Shown: positions 21,119 to 29,493 of the stretch, in pieces
Numbering within the stretch: the stretch's first letter is position 1
Layout: every line of letters begins with the position of its first letter
Source: a virus
Length of the DNA stretch: 40,822 bases
Direction: 5' to 3' (one strand)
IMG/VR virus record: IMGVR_UViG_3300035199_000325
Span: 1 to 40,822 of that record
The notes under the pieces: generated by a model
Databases searched by the model: none
What the model was told of the DNA's origin: nothing
Seen by the model: only the letters and a program-made list of their open reading frames with translations
Translations under genes and position numbers: made by a program

Positions 21119-21459
21119 ACTCCCTTCGCAAACTCCAGGCCCTGGGCCGTCTGAAGGCCGGTGCCATGAACAAGACCGAGGCCGAGTACGACCGCCTGCT
21201 GGCTCGCCGCCAGGCTGCTGGGGAAATCCTCTGGTACCGCTTCGAAGGGGTGAAGCTGCGGCTGGCGGACAAGACCTTCTACACCACCGACTTCTTCGTG
21301 ATGAACGCCGCCTGTGAGCTGGAGGTGCACGAGGTGAAGGGCTTCTGGACGGACGATGCCCGGGTGAAGACCAAGGTGGCCGCTGACCAGTATCCCTTCC
21401 GTTTCCTCGGCATCACCAAGGGCAAGCGTGGGGCTGGCTGGCAGCAGGAGGAATTCTGA
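21115..21459 (+). CDS. DUF1064 family, predicted PD-(D/E)XK nuclease
   Basis: 114 aa. The pattern NKTEAEYDRLLARR, then LADKTFYTTDFFV and LEVHEVKGFW, matches DUF1064, with catalytic Glu, Asp and E-x-K typical of the PD-(D/E)XK fold. Members occur in phage recombination/replication modules and are thought to be endonucleases, possibly Holliday-junction resolvases. Precedes a DnaJ-type zinc finger gene and overlaps it by 1 base. Confidence 0.85.
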   Translation: MNSLRKLQALGRLKAGAMNKTEAEYDRLLARRQAAGEILWYRFEGVKLRLADKTFYTTDFFVMNAACELEVHEVKGFWTDDARVKTKVAADQYPFRFLGITKGKRGAGWQQEEF

Positions 21460-21767
21460 TGCGCCACGGTTTGGGATATCACGCTCGCGTGGCGCGCCGT
21501 GAGTTGGCCCGCTGCGAGATCTGCCAGGGGCGTGGTGTGACGCAGGGCATCTTCCACAAGCTGGAATGCGAGGCCTGTGACGGGACCGGTCTGGTGGATG
21601 CCGAGTCCGGCGCCCGCCTGGAACCGCGCGAGATGATTGCTCAACTGCTGATTCGGCTGGACGCGGCGGGGAAGGTCTGCGGAGGGGTGCCCGGTGGACC
21701 GGGCATGGATTACGTGGGGCGCACGAACAGCCATCACCGCGGTGGTGGCAATTGGACTGGTGACTGA
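21459..21767 (+). CDS. DnaJ-type zinc-finger protein, 102 aa
   Basis: CEICQGRGVTQGIF..LECEACDGTG is the CxxCxGxG pair of DnaJ central domains, here without a J-domain. Positively charged N-terminus and a Gly-rich end. AGGAGG precedes ATG at 21459 by 6 bases. Similar small proteins accompany phage antitermination and recombination genes; precise function unknown. Confidence 0.8.
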   Translation: MRHGLGYHARVARRELARCEICQGRGVTQGIFHKLECEACDGTGLVDAESGARLEPREMIAQLLIRLDAAGKVCGGVPGGPGMDYVGRTNSHHRGGGNWTGD

Positions 21768-21780
21768 GGGGTAACCAACC

Positions 21781-22365
21781 ATGCAACTGAACACAGCACG
21801 GCAAGCCTGGCATGACGCGTACTACCAGCCCTGGGATTCGGTGATGTCCCATGCGCTTGAGATGGCCCAACTCGAAGCAGCGGTGCAGAAGACTGAAAAA
21901 CAACGGGGCACCACCCATGCTGTGCACCAGGCCCTGGCCGGGCGCATCCAGTTGGCGATCGACACCCTGCCGCGTGACCTGAAGCGCTTCGGCCACCACC
22001 TCTATAACCCGCTCGCCAGTCGCGGCGACGAGGTGGAGGCGAACCTGCTGGTGTGGCGGCTGGCGAAGAACGAACCCATGTCCCAGCAGAAGGAGACGCG
22101 GGCCTTCGCGATCTGCTGCGGGGTCGTCCACCGCTACCGCATGCAACACCAGGGCGGCCAGAGCTCCATGCCGGATCCGCTGCCGTCGCCCGAGGCGTTT
22201 CGTGCGTGGATTCTGGAGCGCTTCAAACTCGCCATCCGCTCGGAGAATTGGGGAAGGGATTGGGCGGGGTTCGTGCAGGCCTGCTTCGACGTATGCTGTG
22301 ACCTGGACCGGAAGGCCCTTGGCCCGGTTGCGGCCATGTTGGGCGAAATGAAGGAGGCAGCGTGA
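21781..22365 (+). CDS. Unknown protein in antiterminator position, 194 aa
   Basis: Soluble, helical, with a middle segment (AGRIQLAIDTLPRDLKRFGH) and a Cys-containing C-terminal half (ICCGVVHRYRMQH, CFDVCCDLDRKALG). It does not match a family I can name. It lies immediately before the late promoter and terminator, the place of Q antiterminators in lambdoid phages, so a Q-type role is plausible but unproven. It overlaps the next gene's GTG start. Confidence 0.8.
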   Translation: MQLNTARQAWHDAYYQPWDSVMSHALEMAQLEAAVQKTEKQRGTTHAVHQALAGRIQLAIDTLPRDLKRFGHHLYNPLASRGDEVEANLLVWRLAKNEPMSQQKETRAFAICCGVVHRYRMQHQGGQSSMPDPLPSPEAFRAWILERFKLAIRSENWGRDWAGFVQACFDVCCDLDRKALGPVAAMLGEMKEAA

Positions 22366-22595
22366 AGGAAGCGAATGCGACGGGGCATATCAGCAACTGC
22401 CCGAAATGTGATTCTGACCAGGTCCGCGTCGAGGTTGGCGAGACGGTCCGCAAGAAGCCGGTTCCTGGTCTGGCCTACTGGCGAGTGATCGAATGCCTTG
22501 CCTGCGGCCACCGCTCAGGCCGTATAGAGGGGCCAGGCCACATGGATAAGCAGGTCATGCGAGACCTGAACGAAGCGTGGAAGCGGTCAGCGTGA
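22362..22595 (+). CDS. Zinc-ribbon (restriction-alleviation-like) protein, 77 aa
   Basis: CPKCDSD and CLACGHRSGR are the two zinc knuckles of a Lar-like ribbon (a phage family that includes restriction-alleviation proteins). GTG start at 22362 with AAGGAGG 5 bases upstream; GTG overlaps the TGA of the upstream gene. Last gene before the late promoter. Identity with Lar is a guess from the two-knuckle layout. Confidence 0.75.
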   Translation: MKEANATGHISNCPKCDSDQVRVEVGETVRKKPVPGLAYWRVIECLACGHRSGRIEGPGHMDKQVMRDLNEAWKRSA

Positions 22596-22616
22596 TAAAT
22601 GGTTTGTTATAACGTA

Positions 22617-22645
22617 TTGACCTTATGTTCGGCTGGCGGTAGGAT
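22617..22645 (+). promoter_or_regulatory. Putative late promoter (P_R'-like)
   Basis: TTGACC (22617-22622), exactly 17-base spacer, TAGGAT (22640-22645). A terminator lies about 40 bases downstream, the arrangement of Q-dependent late promoters. Confidence 0.65.
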
Positions 22646-22689
22646 TTCCCCATTCTGTCGTTCTTCCCCCTGACGAAAGCGAACTCCTA

Positions 22690-22716
22690 AAGCCCAGCCA
22701 CCGTGCTGGGCTTTTT
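22690..22716 (+). terminator. Terminator after the late promoter (t_R'-like)
   Basis: AAGCCCAGC/GCTGGGCTT stem, 6-nt loop, then a run of five T. It would stop the short leader unless antitermination acts. The rest of 22596-22797 has no gene. Confidence 0.85.
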
Positions 22717-22797
22717 CGTTTCTGTTCCTGCTGCTTCCCCTCATCAGCAGCGCCCCTCTGCCGGCCACCCGCCGGCGTTTTATTTGGAGACCACCTC

Positions 22798-23169
22798 ATG
22801 GCCGAGCCAGGAACTGGCGCGATCGCCACCGCCGGGCTGTTCGGCATCGGCGGCGCCGCTCTCGTGCCCGGCGTCGACATGAACGCAGTGATCGGTGCCT
22901 TCGCCGGCGCCATGTTCTTCGTGGTGTACGCCAAGGACCTCTCGCCCTTGGCGCGCATCGGCTACTTCATCGCCTCATGGATAGTGGGGTACTACGTCGC
23001 CAGCGAATTCATAGGGCGCGAACTGGCCAAGACATCGGGGCTGGTCGCATTCGCGGGCGCCTTGTTCTGCGTCGTAGTGGGCACCAGCTTGTTGGAGTGG
23101 GTGCAGGGAGGAAAGACGCCTGGTTGGCTCCGCTTCATTGCGGACCGCTTCGGAGGTCGAAATGGTTGA
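22798..23169 (+). CDS. Putative holin
   Basis: 123 aa with three hydrophobic segments (GLFGIGGAALVPG / GAFAGAMFFVVYA; IGYFIASWIVGYYVA; LVAFAGALFCVVVG) and a short basic C-terminus. This is the pattern of Pseudomonas phage putative holins located before the endolysin. It would form the inner-membrane lesions that release the endolysin. Followed by a second membrane protein overlapping it by 8 bases. Confidence 0.8.
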   Translation: MAEPGTGAIATAGLFGIGGAALVPGVDMNAVIGAFAGAMFFVVYAKDLSPLARIGYFIASWIVGYYVASEFIGRELAKTSGLVAFAGALFCVVVGTSLLEWVQGGKTPGWLRFIADRFGGRNG

Positions 23170-23491
23170 TCCCTGGACCCTGGCCGCAGCCTCGATCTGC
23201 AGCGCCATCTGCTTGCGCATCGCTTCCTTTCGTCGCGGCTCGCTGCGGTACCGCCTCGGCGTGTCCTTGGTGGCCTACCTGCTGTGCATTGGCAGTGGCG
23301 GCTATGCGCTGACAGTGTTCGTCGAGGCCCTGCGTGGTGCTCACCCTGCGGCGATATCGCCCTGGCTGCTGATCATCCTCGGTGCCGTGATGGTGCTGAT
23401 CTACCGCGCCAAGGGCAACGTCGCACGGTTAATTCAGTTGGATTTCCAGGATAAGTGGGACGGAAAGGACCGCCGCCATGCGCACAAGTGA
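23162..23491 (+). CDS. Second holin-like membrane protein (3 TM)
   Basis: 109 aa, with three membrane helices (residues about 5-20, 35-58, 65-85; TLAAASICSAICLRIA, SLVAYLLCIGSGGYALTVFV, SPWLLIILGAVMVLIY) and a charged C-terminal tail (DFQDKWDGKDRR). It resembles the three-helix Phage_holin_3 family; with the preceding gene it may form a holin/antiholin pair. The end overlaps the endolysin gene by 14 bases. Confidence 0.8.
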   Translation: MVDPWTLAAASICSAICLRIASFRRGSLRYRLGVSLVAYLLCIGSGGYALTVFVEALRGAHPAAISPWLLIILGAVMVLIYRAKGNVARLIQLDFQDKWDGKDRRHAHK

Positions 23492-23906
23492 CGCCGGCGT
23501 TGCCCTGGTTCAGGGCTATGAAGGCCTGCGCCTGACTGCCTATCGCGACAGCGTGGGTGTGCTCACCATCGGCTACGGCCACACCGGCGCCGATGTGAAG
23601 CAGGGCATGACCATCACCCGCGATGAGGCTGAGCGCCTGCTGCGGGATGACCTGCACGACGCCGAAACGGCCGTCGAGAAGGCGGTTCGCGTGCCGATGA
23701 CCCAGGGCCAGTTCGATGCCCTGGTCAGTTTCGTGTTCAACCTGGGCGCCGGTCGCCTGCAGACCTCCACCCTGCTGCGCAAGCTGAACGACCGTAACTA
23801 CATCGGTGCTGCCGATGAGTTCCCGCGCTGGAACAAGGCCGGCGGCAAGGTTCTGGCTGGTCTGACTGCACGCCGCGGTGCTGAGCGTGCGCTCTTCCTT
23901 TCCTGA
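23478..23906 (+). CDS. Endolysin (GH24 lysozyme)
   Basis: 142 aa, T4-lysozyme family. Catalytic triad Glu15, Asp24, Thr30 with family spacing in GYEGLRLTAYRDSVGVLTIG, followed by YGHTGADVKQG. The C-terminal lobe has the conserved FDALVSFVFNLGAG and GLTARRGAER motifs. It cleaves the N-acetylmuramic-N-acetylglucosamine bond of peptidoglycan. No signal peptide, so it needs a holin; two lie upstream. Length matches the family. Confidence 0.93.
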   Translation: MRTSDAGVALVQGYEGLRLTAYRDSVGVLTIGYGHTGADVKQGMTITRDEAERLLRDDLHDAETAVEKAVRVPMTQGQFDALVSFVFNLGAGRLQTSTLLRKLNDRNYIGAADEFPRWNKAGGKVLAGLTARRGAERALFLS

Positions 23907-23916
23907 GGTATTCACC

Positions 23917-24108
23917 ATGCAACTGATCGATAACGTCTCCCAGCTGTTCAAGATGAGCAGCGTGCAGATCGCCGGCGCCACTGGCCTGCTGGCCCTGGCT
24001 GAGCAGTTCCTGCCGCAACTGGCTGGTGTCCTGCCGCCCGTGGCCTATGCCGTGCTCACCGCTCTGGTGATCGTCGCCCGCGCCGTGAAGCAGCCGAGCC
24101 TTAATTAA
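23917..24108 (+). CDS. Small membrane protein in lysis cassette, 63 aa
   Basis: An amphipathic N-terminus (MQLIDNVSQLFKMSSVQIAG) is followed by two hydrophobic segments (GLLALAEQFLPQLAG; VAYAVLTALVIVARA). AGG lies 8 bases upstream of ATG at 23917, and it starts 10 bases after the endolysin stop. Possible third holin/pinholin or lysis regulator; not assigned to a family. Confidence 0.7.
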   Translation: MQLIDNVSQLFKMSSVQIAGATGLLALAEQFLPQLAGVLPPVAYAVLTALVIVARAVKQPSLN

Positions 24109-24110
24109 CT

Positions 24111-24530
24111 ATGGCCGTGCTCAGCAACACTATCGGGCAGCGTCTCTGCGATGCCATGGGTCTGCCCAAGGGTGTCCGCGCCATCCAGATCAACTTCGAA
24201 GCGAACGAGCCCGTCACGGCGCTGGTCACGCTAACTCCGGAACTGCGCGGCGTAGAAGAGGTGGTCGAGATCGTCCAGCGCTTCGAGCTGGTTGAGAAGG
24301 CTGAGTCTGCGACTTGCGCTGAGCCCGCCTGGATGGAGCGCATAGACGAGCTGGTAGCGCTGGCCAAGGCTGAGATCAACGAGATGGCCGCCAAGGCCAT
24401 GGCGAAGATGCTGGGCAGCCAGATCGGCATCGGTTTCCCTGGCGTCACTGATGCGCGAGAGGCGAGCAAAGCAGCCGCTGCCGTTCGCCGTCACATGATT
24501 CCCAATGGCTGCGCACCCCGGTTCATCTGA
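24111..24530 (+). CDS. Hypothetical phage protein, 139 aa
   Basis: Soluble, with an Ala/Glu-rich helical C-terminal half (IDELVALAKAEINEMAAKAM). No transmembrane segment, so not an obvious Rz spanin despite the position. No recognised domain. Ends overlapping the start of the next small gene by one base (TGATG), suggesting coupling. Confidence 0.7.
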   Translation: MAVLSNTIGQRLCDAMGLPKGVRAIQINFEANEPVTALVTLTPELRGVEEVVEIVQRFELVEKAESATCAEPAWMERIDELVALAKAEINEMAAKAMAKMLGSQIGIGFPGVTDAREASKAAAAVRRHMIPNGCAPRFI

Positions 24531-24706
24531 TGGCCTGCTCTGGTTGCGCCAAGCGCCGGGAATGGATCAAGAAGTGGACCAAGGTGGCATATGAGCGAGC
24601 GCGTGGAGTCGTTGTTGGCGGAGTTGGTAACCGAGCAGCGCAAGACCAACGAGCTGCTGAGCCAGTTGATCCAAGTACAGAGCCAACTGATCGAAGCATT
24701 GGCTGA
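24530..24706 (+). CDS. Small Cys-containing protein, 58 aa, overlapping next gene
   Basis: Start TGATG directly couples to the previous stop. Begins MACSGCAKRREWIKKWTKVA; the first 25 residues look like a real conserved small phage protein (CxxC plus basic amphipathic helix). The second half reads through the other frame used by the next gene (24591-24767), with which it shares 116 bases. No signal peptide. Function unknown. Confidence 0.6.
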   Translation: MACSGCAKRREWIKKWTKVAYERARGVVVGGVGNRAAQDQRAAEPVDPSTEPTDRSIG

Positions 24707-24767
24707 GGATGGCTCTGATCCGGATGCTCCACCTGCGCGCTACATGGACGGTTCGCCGGTTCGCTAA
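24591..24767 (+). CDS. Small helical protein, 58 aa, in a different frame
   Basis: MSERVESLLAELVTEQRKTN then ELLSQLIQVQSQLIEALAED: a heptad-like amphipathic helix likely forming a coiled coil, with a short acidic tail and an ARYMDGSPVR end. AAGGTGG ribosome site upstream. I recognise the type as a frequent small protein upstream of HNH/terminase genes in siphoviruses. TAA overlaps the HNH start (TAATG). Confidence 0.75.
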   Translation: MSERVESLLAELVTEQRKTNELLSQLIQVQSQLIEALAEDGSDPDAPPARYMDGSPVR

Positions 24768-25108
24768 TGGCAAGGCTCAAGACCCTCAAGCCTCGTGTGG
24801 CTGAAGCAGCTGGCCGACAGCTCACTCAGGTGAACGCAGATAGCTGGCGGCAAGGCAAGACCACTGGCGAGCGCGGGTACAACTACCGCTGGCAGAAGGC
24901 GAGAGCGACATTCCTAGAGCGTCATCCCTTGTGCCGCCACTGTCAGCAGAAAGGCGTGGTGACCGTGGCCACTGACGTTGACCACATCATCCCGCACCGC
25001 GGCAATCAGCAGCTGTTCTGGGACACAAGCAACTGGCAATCCCTCTGCCACTCCTGCCACTCGGTGAAGACCCAGGCGGAGGAAGCTGACGGCGCGGTCC
25101 TGCCCTGA
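24767..25108 (+). CDS. HNH endonuclease
   Basis: 113 aa. CRHCQQKGVVTVATDVDHIIP and NWQSLCHSCHSVKT carry the paired Cys zinc site, catalytic DHIIP His and terminal HNH Cys/His. A standalone HNH nuclease next to terminase is typical of cos-type phages (HK97 and relatives), where it is needed for cohesive-end cutting. Starts at TAATG overlap with the upstream gene. Confidence 0.9.
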   Translation: MARLKTLKPRVAEAAGRQLTQVNADSWRQGKTTGERGYNYRWQKARATFLERHPLCRHCQQKGVVTVATDVDHIIPHRGNQQLFWDTSNWQSLCHSCHSVKTQAEEADGAVLP

Positions 25109-25198
25109 CCCAAGGGGGGGGAGGTAAAAGCCTGAAAAGCCCTCTGCTTCTAGACCGCGCCCGAACCCATTCGCAGATTTTTTCCCCGTTTCAGGACG
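25109..25198. other. Probable cos region
   Basis: 90 bases between the HNH gene and small terminase with a G8 tract (25114-25121), A/T patches and GCGCCCGAACCC-type clusters. HNH-cos-terS order is usual for HK97-like phages. No cohesive end can be defined from one copy. Confidence 0.35.
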
Positions 25199-25702
25199 AT
25201 GTTAATGGCGTTAACAGACAAACAGCGACGGTTTGTTGACGCGAAGGCGCGCGGGGCGTCGAACAAAGAAGCGGCGATGGCCGCTGACTGCGCGGCTTCC
25301 ACGGCATCCGCAGCAGGCTCGCGCTGGGCCAAGAATCCAGAGATTCAGGCCGCGATCGCCGCGCTCCAGAAATCCTTCGATGTTAAGTCGAAGGGTGGCG
25401 GCAAGAAGGCTAAAGCGACCCATGAGATTCCGGCCGAAGCCGACTTGGAGCAGGACGACAACCCGGGCTCGGCGTTGCCCTTCACCAACGACCCGCTGGT
25501 CTGGCTACTGGCCCTGATGAACGAGTCGGAGGCGGAGCTGCAGGACCGGCGCTTAGCTGCTCAAGCCGCCTTGCCCTACGTGCACGGCAAGAAGGCCGAC
25601 CAGGGCAAGAAGGAGCAGAAGGCCGAGGCCGCGAAGGAAGCCGTCAAGGGCCGATTCGGAACACGCCCGGCGCCCAAGCTCGTCGTCAGTAACAAGGGCT
25701 GA
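25199..25702 (+). CDS. terS: Terminase small subunit
   Basis: 167 aa. N-terminal DNA-binding part (LTDKQRRFVDAKARGASNKE then AAMAADCAASTASAAGSRWA) is the HTH of the HK97-type small terminase; a flexible acidic middle and a helical basic C-terminus follow. It binds pac/cos DNA and stimulates the large subunit. Start either at 25199 or the ATG two codons later; AGGA is closer to the first. Confidence 0.88.
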   Translation: MLMALTDKQRRFVDAKARGASNKEAAMAADCAASTASAAGSRWAKNPEIQAAIAALQKSFDVKSKGGGKKAKATHEIPAEADLEQDDNPGSALPFTNDPLVWLLALMNESEAELQDRRLAAQAALPYVHGKKADQGKKEQKAEAAKEAVKGRFGTRPAPKLVVSNKG

Positions 25703-25705
25703 CCT

Positions 25706-27400
25706 ATGGAATGGACGACCGCTTGCCCTGATTGGGAAAGGCGCATCGTTGCCGGCCAATCGCTGATTCCGTTTGAGCCGCTGTATCCAGACGAGGCGCA
25801 AGCCGCCCTTGAGGTGTTCAAGTCACTCCGGGTGACCGACCTCCCTGGTCAGCCTACATTCGGCGAGTGCTGCGACCAGTGGGTGTTCGACTTCGTCGCT
25901 GCCATCTTCGGTGCGTACGACGCCGAGCATGGCAAGCAGTTGATCCGTGAGTTCTTCCTGCTGATCAGCAAGAAGAACACAAAGTCCACCATCGCCGCCG
26001 GCGTCATGCTGACGGCGCTGGTCCTGAACTGGCGGCACGACGAGGAGCTGCTGATCCTCGCGCCGACCATTGAGGTCGCGCAGAACAGCTACAAGCCGGC
26101 CGCTGGCATGGTCAGGGCCGACCCTGAACTGGCTGAGCTGCTCCATGTCCAGGATCACATCAGGACCATCACCCATCGCACCACCAACGCTTCGCTGAAG
26201 GTGGTTGCGGCGGACACCGACACGGTATCCGGAAAGAAGTCAGGCAAGATCCTGATCGACGAGCTCTGGGTATTCGGTAAGCGGCCGAATGCAGACGCCA
26301 TGCTGATGGAGGCCACCGGCGGGCAGATTTCCCGCGACGAGGGCTTCGTCATCATCCTCTCGACGCAGAGCGATGAGCCCCCGGCCGGTGTGTTCAAGGA
26401 AAAGCTCGACTACTACCGCGATGTGCGCGACGGCATCGTCCAGGACAAGAAGTCGCTGGGGATTCTGTACGAGTACCCGCCTGCCATGGTTGAGAGCCAG
26501 GCCTACCTCAACCCCGACAACTTCTACGTCGCCAACCCGAACATCGGTCGGTCGGTCAGCCGCGAATGGCTCGAAGATCAGTTGGCCAAGGTGCTGCGCC
26601 TCGACGAAGGCGCGCGCCGTAAGTTCTTCGCCAAGCACCTGAACATCGAGATTGGCCTGAACCTACGGGCCAACCGCTGGGCCGGGGCCGATCACTGGGA
26701 AGGCGCGGCTGAGTCTGGCTTGACCTTCGAGGCGGTTCTTCAGCGCTCCGAGGTCATCGTCTTCGGTATCGATGGCGGCGGCCTGGATGACTTGCTCGGC
26801 CTGGCGATGGTCGGCCGGGAGAAGGGCACCCGCCGCTGGCTGCACTGGGCGCATGCCTGGGCTCACCGGATCGTGCTGACCCGGCGCAAGGACATCGTCT
26901 CCAAGCTGGAAGACTTCAAGCGCAACGGCGATCTGACCATCGTCGAGCGGCCTGGGGATGACGTGCAGGCAGTCGCCGACCTGATCTGTCGGGTACGGGA
27001 TGAAGGACTGCTGCCGGAGAAACAGGCGATCGGCGTAGACGCCGCAGGCATCGGCGACATTGTCGACGAGCTGACCACCGAGGATCGGGGTATCAGCATG
27101 GACCGCATCGTCGCCATCTCCCAGGGCTGGAAGCTCAACGGAGCGATCAAGACCACCGAGCGCAAGGTCGCCGGCGGCGAGTTCGTTCACGGCGGGACGC
27201 CAATGATGGCCTGGTGCGTAGGCAACGCCCGCACCGTGGCTGTCGGCAACGCCATCACGATCAACAAGCAAGTCAGTGGCTCGGCGAAGATCGACCCGCT
27301 GATGGCCACCTTCGACGCCACCACGCTGATGGCGCTGAACCCCTCGGCCAGCGATGAGGGGAACTTCGACGAATTTCTCAGGGCGCCAATCATCGCATGA
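25706..27400 (+). CDS. terL: Terminase large subunit (HK97 type)
   Basis: 564 aa. The ATPase domain has a Lys-rich Walker A-like loop ([13 protein letters not shown]) and Walker B (KILIDEL); the nuclease domain has acidic residues in [13 protein letters not shown] and AIGVDAAGI. It is the motor packaging DNA into the prohead. Length and gene order (terS, terL, portal, protease, capsid) are those of HK97-like siphoviruses. The end overlaps the portal start by 4 bases. Confidence 0.95.
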   Translation: MEWTTACPDWERRIVAGQSLIPFEPLYPDEAQAALEVFKSLRVTDLPGQPTFGECCDQWVFDFVAAIFGAYDAEHGKQLIREFFLLISKKNTKSTIAAGVMLTALVLNWRHDEELLILAPTIEVAQNSYKPAAGMVRADPELAELLHVQDHIRTITHRTTNASLKVVAADTDTVSGKKSGKILIDELWVFGKRPNADAMLMEATGGQISRDEGFVIILSTQSDEPPAGVFKEKLDYYRDVRDGIVQDKKSLGILYEYPPAMVESQAYLNPDNFYVANPNIGRSVSREWLEDQLAKVLRLDEGARRKFFAKHLNIEIGLNLRANRWAGADHWEGAAESGLTFEAVLQRSEVIVFGIDGGGLDDLLGLAMVGREKGTRRWLHWAHAWAHRIVLTRRKDIVSKLEDFKRNGDLTIVERPGDDVQAVADLICRVRDEGLLPEKQAIGVDAAGIGDIVDELTTEDRGISMDRIVAISQGWKLNGAIKTTERKVAGGEFVHGGTPMMAWCVGNARTVAVGNAITINKQVSGSAKIDPLMATFDATTLMALNPSASDEGNFDEFLRAPIIA

Positions 27401-28635
27401 AGACCACTGCCAAGAAGCCCGGCCGGGTGAAGGCCGCCCTGCTGAATTGGTTGGGCGTGCCTGTCACGCTCACCGACGAGGCATTCTGGGGCCATTTCGG
27501 CACCCAAGTCGCCGGGCAGCAGGTCAACGAATGCTCGGTGCTGCAGCTCTCAGCGGTCTGGGCGTGTGCTCGGATCATTGCGGAGACCATTTCCACGCTG
27601 CCGCTGGGCATTTACCAGAAAACCGAGAACGGCCGTCGCGCGATCACCACGCACCCGCTCTACGAAATCATTCACTCGCGCCCTAATGCTGACTCCACGG
27701 CAGTGGTGTTCTGGGAAGCGATGATTGTCTCGATGCTGCTACGCGGAAATGGCTTCGCCGAGCGGAAACTCATCGGTCCACGCATGGTAGCCCTGGACTT
27801 CCTGGTGCCGCAGCGACTGAGTATCAGCAAGAACGCCAATGGTACTCGCCGGTACCGCTACACCCAGGCGGATGGCAGTCAGCGGGAGATTCCTGAGAAT
27901 CGCATCTTCCGCATCCCCGGTTTCACTGTGGACGGAGACTGGGGTCTGTCGGCTATCGAGTACGGAGCCAGTGTGTTTGGTTCTGCCCTGGCTTCCAGCA
28001 CCGCGGCCAACAGCACATTTGAGAAGGGGCTGGCGCCGACTGTCGCCTTCACCATGGAGCGCGTGCTGACCAAGGAGCAGCGCACCGAGTTTCGCGAAAA
28101 CCTGAAAGAGGTCGCCGGAGCTCTGAACGCGGGGCGATCGCCGCTCCTCGAAGGTGGCATGGATGCCAAGACCATCGGCATCAATCCGAAGGACGCCCAG
28201 CTCCTGGAGTCGCGGGCCTTCAGCGTCGAGGAAATCTGTCGCTGGTTCCGCGTGCCGCCGTTCATGGTTGGCCATTCCGAGAAATCGACAAGCTGGGGCT
28301 CGGGCATCGAGCAGCAGATGATCGGCTTCCTCACGTTCACGCTCCGCCCCTGGCTGACCCGTATCGAGCAGGCCATCAACAAGGACCTGTTGACGTCGGT
28401 CGAGCAGCAGACGATGTACGCCGAATTCAGCATTGAAGGCCTGCTGCGTGCCGACAGCGCCGGCCGCGCCAGTTACCTGTCGACCATGGTCAACAACGGC
28501 CTAATGACCCGCGACGAGGGTCGGGCCAAGGAAAACCTGCCGCTCAAGGGCGGCAATGCCGACGTCCTCACCGTGCAAACCGCCCTCATCCCGATCGACC
28601 AACTGGGCCAGACCCAAGGGAATCCCAATGCGTAG
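27397..28635 (+). CDS. Portal protein (HK97 family)
   Basis: 412 aa. Conserved HK97 portal segments include [20 protein letters not shown] (residues about 50-69) and the family core ([20 protein letters not shown]). It forms the dodecameric vertex through which DNA enters. Length is normal for the family. Its stop is 3 bases inside the protease gene. Confidence 0.93.
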   Translation: MKTTAKKPGRVKAALLNWLGVPVTLTDEAFWGHFGTQVAGQQVNECSVLQLSAVWACARIIAETISTLPLGIYQKTENGRRAITTHPLYEIIHSRPNADSTAVVFWEAMIVSMLLRGNGFAERKLIGPRMVALDFLVPQRLSISKNANGTRRYRYTQADGSQREIPENRIFRIPGFTVDGDWGLSAIEYGASVFGSALASSTAANSTFEKGLAPTVAFTMERVLTKEQRTEFRENLKEVAGALNAGRSPLLEGGMDAKTIGINPKDAQLLESRAFSVEEICRWFRVPPFMVGHSEKSTSWGSGIEQQMIGFLTFTLRPWLTRIEQAINKDLLTSVEQQTMYAEFSIEGLLRADSAGRASYLSTMVNNGLMTRDEGRAKENLPLKGGNADVLTVQTALIPIDQLGQTQGNPNA

Positions 28636-29482
28636 AAACATGCCCGCCGCGCACGCTGGCGCCCCCGTGGCCGGCCTGCGCTTTGATCTATCGCCCAAGG
28701 CGCTGGATCGCTGGAACCCGAGCATCCAGGCTGCCGCCAGTGACGACAACAGCATCAGCATCTTTGACGTCATCGGTCAGGACTTCTGGACCGGTGAGGG
28801 TGTCACCGCCAAACGAATAGCCGGTGTGCTGCGCTCGTTCGGCGACGGGGATGTGGTGGTGAACGTCAACAGCCCCGGCGGTGACATGTTCGAGGGGCTG
28901 GCGATCTACAACCTGCTGCGCGAGCACCCCGGCCATGTGACGGTGAAGGTCTTGGGCGTGGCTGCCTCGGCCGCTTCGATCATCGCCATGGCGGGCGACG
29001 AGATCCAGATCGCCCGCGCCGGCTTCCTGATGATCCACAACGCCTGGACCTATGCCGCCGGCAACCGCCATGACTTCCGCGCTTACGCGGATTACCTGGA
29101 GCCCTTCGACGCCTCGATGGCAGACGTCTATGTGGCCCGCACCGGGCAGGACATCAAAGCCGTCGAGAAGATGATGGACGGGGAGACCTGGATTGGTGGC
29201 AGCAAGGCCATAGACCAAGGATTTGCCGACACGTTGCTGGCCTCCGACGAGATCGAAGCCGGCGAAGAGCGCCCCGCCGCGCTGGCAGTGCGCCGTGTCG
29301 AGAATGCGCTGCGCGCCAGCGGCATGCCGCGCACTGAGGCCATGCGCCTGATTTCCGATTTCAAAGCTGGCCTGCGCGACGCGGCCGGCAGCGGTGAGCG
29401 TGACGCCACCGACACTGGCCGCGAGGCCATCAAGCTGCGGGTTGACCCCCTGCCGCGACTCACGTTCCCGCTCAACAAATGA
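28628..29482 (+). CDS. Head maturation protease (ClpP-like)
   Basis: 284 aa. SDH-type serine protease of the ClpP fold: Ser114 in GVAASAAS and His137 in MIHNAW, with an upstream NVNSPGGDMFEG loop. In this phage class it processes the scaffold/capsid before expansion. Translation begins in the portal end (8-base overlap); an earlier in-frame extension has no signal. The C-terminal tail beyond residue 230 is rich in charged residues. Confidence 0.9.
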   Translation: MRRNMPAAHAGAPVAGLRFDLSPKALDRWNPSIQAAASDDNSISIFDVIGQDFWTGEGVTAKRIAGVLRSFGDGDVVVNVNSPGGDMFEGLAIYNLLREHPGHVTVKVLGVAASAASIIAMAGDEIQIARAGFLMIHNAWTYAAGNRHDFRAYADYLEPFDASMADVYVARTGQDIKAVEKMMDGETWIGGSKAIDQGFADTLLASDEIEAGEERPAALAVRRVENALRASGMPRTEAMRLISDFKAGLRDAAGSGERDATDTGREAIKLRVDPLPRLTFPLNK

Positions 29483-29493
29483 GGATCACTCCT

